Below are positions 38,801 through 44,800 of a stretch of DNA of 47,500 bases, piece by piece. Position 1 is the first letter of the stretch. Every line of letters starts with the position of its first letter. The translations under genes were made by a program, and so were the position numbers. The notes beneath the pieces are model-generated. The model had not been told where the DNA came from. It made no database searches and saw nothing but the letters and a program-made list of their open reading frames with translations. Origin of the DNA: Symbiodinium natans (Eukaryota; Sar; Dinophyceae; Suessiales; Symbiodiniaceae); assembly GCA_905221605.1 (NCBI GenBank), contig CAJNDS010002070.1, forward strand, positions 223,796-271,295, in the 5' to 3' direction.

Positions 38801-41800
38801 AGGTAGATTCTATTGCACCTGCTTCGTTCTGCGAGGGGTTTAGGGGTCTATAGGGTCAAACCTCGTCACCCAAAATGCGCCCCACGTCATACACTTAAAC
38901 GGTTTTAAACCCTGGACCCAAAACCCGAAACCTTTAAACCCTGAACCGAACCCTAAACCCTGAGCTGTAAACCCTAAACCCTAAACCCTAAACCCTAGAC
39001 CCTAAACCCTCTAAAGCCTAAACCCTAAACACCCTCAACCCCCAGTAGTCACGCCTCCTCCCTTTTCGATCCCAGGCAGTCTTGGGAACCACAAAGTCAG
39101 GATATGCCTTTGCCGTGGACCGCCACACAGGCAGATTGTAGGGTTTAGGGCTTAAGTTTTAGGGTTTAGGGTTTAGGGTTTAGGGTTTAGGGTTTAGGGT
39201 TTAGGGTTTAGGGTTTAGGGTTTAGGGTTTAGGGTTTAGGGTTTAGGGTTTAGGGTTTAGGGTTTAGGTCCAGGTTTTTAACCTAAGCCTTAAACCTAAA
39301 CCCCAAACTGCTTCGGGTTTTGGCTTTTGGCTGGTTTGTGAGAGGGTGCCGAGTTCTCACAACCCTAAACCCAAAACCCCAAACCCTAAACCCCAAACTG
39401 TCAAGGCCACCAGCTCTGGGCCACCAAGCTAGCAGAAGACGCCGGTCCAGACTGCGGGCCACTGGTCTTTGCCTTCCGGGAACCCCTAGCCGCCCCGTAG
39501 ACCGCTAAAGCCCTACACCCCGAAACCTTTTAGGGTTTAGGGTTTAGGGTTTGGGGTTTGGGGTTTAGGGTTTAGGGTTTAGGGCTTGTAGCTGGGCCCT
39601 GGCGCCCTTCAACCCTGAATCCCTGGACGCCAAGCCCTCCAGTTATCCAACGGCATCGGCAGGGTTTACCCTGAACCCGGCACACTGACCTGTGCTAGAG
39701 GGTTCTGAAGTGCTCTTGAGTTCTAGCGGCTATGGGTTGGGAGGTTGGGATGTTCCACCTTCTACTAACAGTCCTTTATGGGGATTCTGATAGGTGGTAC
39801 TGTAATCCCTGTGAAGGAGGGGGAACATCCCAAGCTATGGGTTACAAAGGCTCCAAAGCTCAATTCCCATACTAGCCGTGTATCAAATTCGTGCGAAAAC
39901 AAAAGCTGTGGGTTTTGTGGTCGGAAAAACAAACACCTTTGCTTATTTCCGGAGTATCAGGTGCGGTTTTCTGAGTGCCGGGTTTCCGGGCTTTAGTAGA
40001 GGAGAAGGGAGGTACTTCATTAGTTTCGCTGCCTTTAAGACTTAACTAGGCCCTTGGGATACTTCATCTTCCCCTTTGTGTGGGTGCTATGAGGATATTA
40101 CTTGCGAGTCTTTTTCCGTGAGCCCGCAACCCTCAGGAACCTGTAACCCGAAACCAAAGGTTGTAGCCTCGGTTTAGGGTTTAGGGTTTAGGGTTTAGGG
40201 TCTAGAGTTTAAGGTTTAAGGGACCCCCCCCCCCCCCCCCCCCCGCCCCGGTACAGCATAGAGGTTGGCTCAGGAGTGTGTGGGTCAAACGTCCGGGGAA
40301 TATTAGGGTGTTGGATTCAAGGGTTTAGGGTTTAGGGGCTGAGCTTTCCGAAGCCATGATGAGCCTGGTTGAGGTCTCCCAACGGCAATCCTAAACACCT
40401 AATCCCCTCATACCCTAAACCCTAAACCCTCGAATCTTCAACCCAAAATTTTCAGACCCAGAGCCCCGCCTCCCAAGACAATCGCGACCTTCGTGAGTGG
40501 GGCCGCCTCAACCTGTCCCACAAGAATCTGGGTTTCAGGGTCTAGGGTGAGGAGTTTAGGGTTTAGGCTTTATTCTTTAGGGTTTGGGGCTCGGTGGTTA
40601 GGGTCTAGAGTGTAAATCTTTGGGGTTCAAAGCCAATCCAACTTTCGTGGGCAAGGCACAAACCTTCGTGGGCAAGGCACAAAACCTTCGTGGGCCAGGC
40701 ACAAACTTTCGTGGGCAAATCTGTGTGAGGAAGACACAAACCTTCGTGGGAAGGGCACAAACCTTCGTGGGCAAGGCACGCCGTGGGCCTCGTGGTCTTG
40801 CACTTTAGGGTTTAGGGGCTGCTGGGCCTTGGGATTTGGGGTTTAAAGGCCACTGAGCCTTGGCCTGAGGATGGAGGGCCGATTCGGCTTAGGGCTTTCG
40901 GGGTTTATGCCGGCAAACTTGTCTTTGTCAAGGGGCGGCCACGGAGCGCGGAGGCTCCATGTGTAGGTGCTGTTGTGGAATTTAAGTACCCAAGCAATGA
41001 GACTGCGTATGGTCTGTATTCTTGTTTTGCCCCGGCCTTTCATGCTTGGGGGTTTGTGTTCCGCAAGAAGCCTGGAAAACTGTCCATGGGAGTTCCGGGG
41101 TGGCCGCCAAGTGGGCGTGTGATTACTGCAGGCATCACATCGCAACAAAGAAAAAGGAAGGCTTACTTCCGCGGTTTGCGCTCATTACAAATTATCTTGC
41201 TCAGTTGCCACCATGCTGACCCTCACGGCAGGCGCTTCGCGTTGTCATCGGTTCTGTTGTGGCGAGTCTCCCGCAGTAGCCTACAACCATGCAACTTGCT
41301 GCCCATGAACTATAGCACGATCCACTAACAGAGCCATTTCGCGTGAGCCGCAAGTGTGCCATCAGTTGTAAGCAAGGTTGCATGTCAGCAAACAACATGT
41401 GGAAACCGGCGGCCTTCACTTGGATGACGAAGAGAGCACATAGGTCCCGCAAGGAACTTAACTGTTGACGTTAAGGGTGTCCTTGCTAAGTACCGGCGCG
41501 ACATTTCAAACACGCGCGAAGAAACCCGTATCCTGAGCTGCCAATCCAGCTGCCAGCACCAACAACTATGGCTCAGTAGCTCATGCCTTTCAACTCCTCT
41601 TCGTATCACGCAGCACTGCCAGAGCAGACCCAAAATCCCGAATCCCAAGCAGCACATCGAGTCAGGTATCCTAGTGGTTTTGACGGCATCTTCGTGGCCG
41701 GGGCCAAGGACTGGGCGGCAGAGCGCAATGAACAAGTGGTTCTCAGTAAGTAGGGAATGAGGGGTACGTACCACATATCGAATTCCCTCAATTCCAAAAC

Positions 41801-44800
41801 CCTAAGAGCCCTAAGCCCTAAACCCTAAGAGCCCTAAACCCTAAACCCTAAGAGCCCTAAACCCTGAAGCAAGGCACTGTTGCGGGGATCCAGTCGATTG
41901 CCGACTTCGAGGGTTTTCAGAGGTCTCTGGTGCCACATGTAGTGTGGGGGGGGGGGGGGGCCGGGAAAACATGGCATCGCCGATCCCAGTGCCAAAGCAC
42001 ATGTGTTCGTTTTTTGAAAATGTTGGGAAATTCTTGGTGGAGCTCCAGCAGTGAACGGCTGGCAGTTTTCACGGAATGATCCTTTTGAAGTCTGAAAAGC
42101 AATGGTATGTGCTTGCCGGTGTGTCCATGGAATAAGCTTTTCCTCGTTGTGTTTTTTGAACCTTCGGGTTGACGCCTGCTTTTTGGTGTTGAGAAACCTG
42201 CGAACGTTCCAAAGTTTCAATTTCTGAAGCTACCAATAAGCAAGTGGCTCAACCGTAGATTGCATAGGTGCCCCCAACACCCTAAACCCTCGAATATGAT
42301 CCATCTCCTAGACGAGCGACCTGGTAGTTCTACTTGAACTTGTCACTCTAAGGGTAGTTACATGGTCCCCTAGTCTGGTCCCTTACCTTCTTGAAAAGGG
42401 TTCGGAACTGTGGACGCTTGGGTTTTATCAGGTATACAAGGGGTCCTTAAGGAGTCCCCTTTTCAGGGCCCATATCAAGGGACCATGTAACAACCCTGAG
42501 ATTCACGGGTGGTACTCTTGGCGGGCCTGCAATTTCTTGTGGAGGTGGATGGAACTTGGAGCTTGGGATTTGTAGCGTTTGTGTTTCTCCGCTTGGCATG
42601 ACAAAGGTTCGCTGTTTTTGTGATCGCAGTGCAACTATCCAGAATTCCGGAAGGAAAAGGGTGCCCCAACATAGACCCCCGCATAGTGGGATTCCTTTAT
42701 GGTCAGGACCTGAATAAGGTACCCCCGAACCCCACCCATATGGGTGGTTACAGTGAGGCTTCTATGTGCCCCCGCACGGAAACCCCCTCTGTTGCGGCTC
42801 CCCCATCTCCGCCTCCAAACGGCCGGAGGCTGCTCTTGAACCTCGCATGCATGGCGGGAACGACAAGATCTTCGGCGTGAATGCCACAACTGGAGGCTGC
42901 TTTCGGAGTTGTGAGGGTTTGGGGTTTGGGGTTTGGGGTTTAGGGTTTAGGGTTTAGGGTTTAGGGTTTAGGGTTTAGGGTTTAGGGTTTAGGGTTTCGG
43001 GTTGCGGGTTGCGGGTTGCGGGTTGCGGGTTGCGAGAGGTTGTTGCCACATCGGACTGCATGCGTCTCTGTTGTGGTTCCAAGAAGGGCGCTGTCCTAGA
43101 TCAGGATTCCGGGTTCAGGGTCTAGGGTTCATGGATTACGGTTTAGGATTAGGGTTCAGGGATTGAGGGTTTGGGTGTCGAGGATAGGCTGTGAGAGGTC
43201 TTGTTCTGATGATGGTAAGTTTGCGTTTCGCGTTTCATGCAAAGGGGCTTCCTACCCTACATCTGGCCCACACACGCCTTCAATAGCCTGATATGTCCAA
43301 TTAAGCATATTCAACATACCCTTGGGCATACCACTTGAAAGACATGAACCTTAGAATAAGGGCATGATGAGGGCATGATTTGGGGGGGACACGGGTGGTT
43401 TTGGGTGAGAGTGGTATCGGAACTGGTGATGTTGCTTGCTTGCTTCTGCTTCGTCTTTGCACCCCGAAAGTGTCCTTTCTGAGCCGTTTAGAGCTTGACG
43501 GCATTCGTTCAACCCCACACTCAAACCTGATCAGGCTAACTAAACCCTAAACCCTAAACCCTAAACCCTAAACCCTAAACCCTAAACCCTAAACCCTAAA
43601 CCCTAAACCCTAAGCCCTAAACGTTAAGCTGCAGCTTCTGAAGACCCTGGAGGCATACTCTGGGAGTACGACGTGGACCTTCCTGTATGGAACTTTGCGC
43701 CCCTGTTTCTAGGATTCCAAGCCGACAGAAAAGGGTTAAAGGGTTTAGGGTTTAGGGTTTAGGGTTTAGGGTTAAGGGTTTAGGGTTTAGGGTTTTGGGT
43801 TTGGGCTTTGGGTTTAGGGTGCAGGGCTTTTGGGGCTTTAGGGGGCTTACCGGATCATTGGATTCTTGATGAAAAGTTTCGAGGGTTTATGGTTCAAGTC
43901 AAACCTTGGGATATTCCCCTCTATTGAGAGTCGCAGGGGGTCTTCGCCTAGGAAAACTTGTCAGAGGGTTTAAAGGGCAAGCCGAGAGCCATCAGGACGG
44001 ACTAAGCCTCACGGGGACGGGGTGTATTATGGAGTGTAGGGCATGGGGAGTTAGGGTGTAGGGTTTAGGGTTGAGGAAATCCATGAGGCTCCTTGGTTAG
44101 GGCTCATGGGCTTTTGAAAATGCGGCTTTCAACAGGGATCGGAGGGGGTTCGCCTCAATCGCATCGGGGCTTAAGGGGCTTAGGACCCTAAACCCGAAAC
44201 CCTCAGCCCTTTTCAGGGTTTAGGGGGAAGGGCAGTGCTCCCTAAGCCGTCAACCAAGGGTCGAGGCCCATTCCATGTAGCCCCTATACGGCCCTTCTAT
44301 ACCCCCTAGTGCCCTTATATGCCCTCTATAGAAGCCTTCTAAAAGGAACCCCACCCGGAACTCCTTTCATCAAGCTGTCATGAAGAGGGCGGTTTAGGGT
44401 TTAGGGTTTGGGCTAGGGCTTCAGGGTCAAGAAAACGAAGGTTCCCAGATGACGGCAGCGTGGTCTTCATGGACTTCGCTGGCGGTATGTACAGGCGTCC
44501 CCCTTTCAAGGGATTCAGACTCGTACCCCTGAGGTTGTGCCCCTAAAGGTTCCCCCTAACAAACTTCTAGCATGCCCCTCACACTACCTTAAGGATGCCC
44601 TAAACCCTACACCCTACACCCTACACCCTACACCCTACACCCTACACCCTAAACCCCTAAACCCCTAAACCCCTAAACCCCTAAACCCCTAAACCCCTAA
44701 ACCCTAACCCCTAAACCCCTAAACCCCTAAACCCCTAAACCCTAAACCCTAAACCCCTAAACCCCTAAACCCCTAAACCCTAAACCCTAAACCCTAAACC

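Larger units (their letters stand above)
42896..43652 (+). other. Introner-like GC-AG intron with 8-bp junction repeats
   Basis: CTGGAGGC occurs at 42890-42897 across the donor and again at 43647-43654 across the acceptor, with the splice point at the same place in each copy (GGAG|GC). That is what a transposed intron carrying its own target duplication would leave. The intron opens with TTTGGGG/TTTAGGG units (42915-43005) and a GGGTTGC array, and ends after a CCCTAAA array (43533-43625). Confidence 0.65.

Noticed and set aside
40816-41328. 170-codon open + frame
   Set aside because: Lies inside the presumed PQQ intron, starts in telomere-like text, has competing open frames, and about this length is expected by chance among all frames of the window. 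Kept only as an unassigned stretch.
41834-42220. 128-codon minus-strand frame
   Set aside because: Non-ATG start, runs into CCCTAAG repeats and a poly-G tract, no recognisable domain; overlaps another open minus frame.
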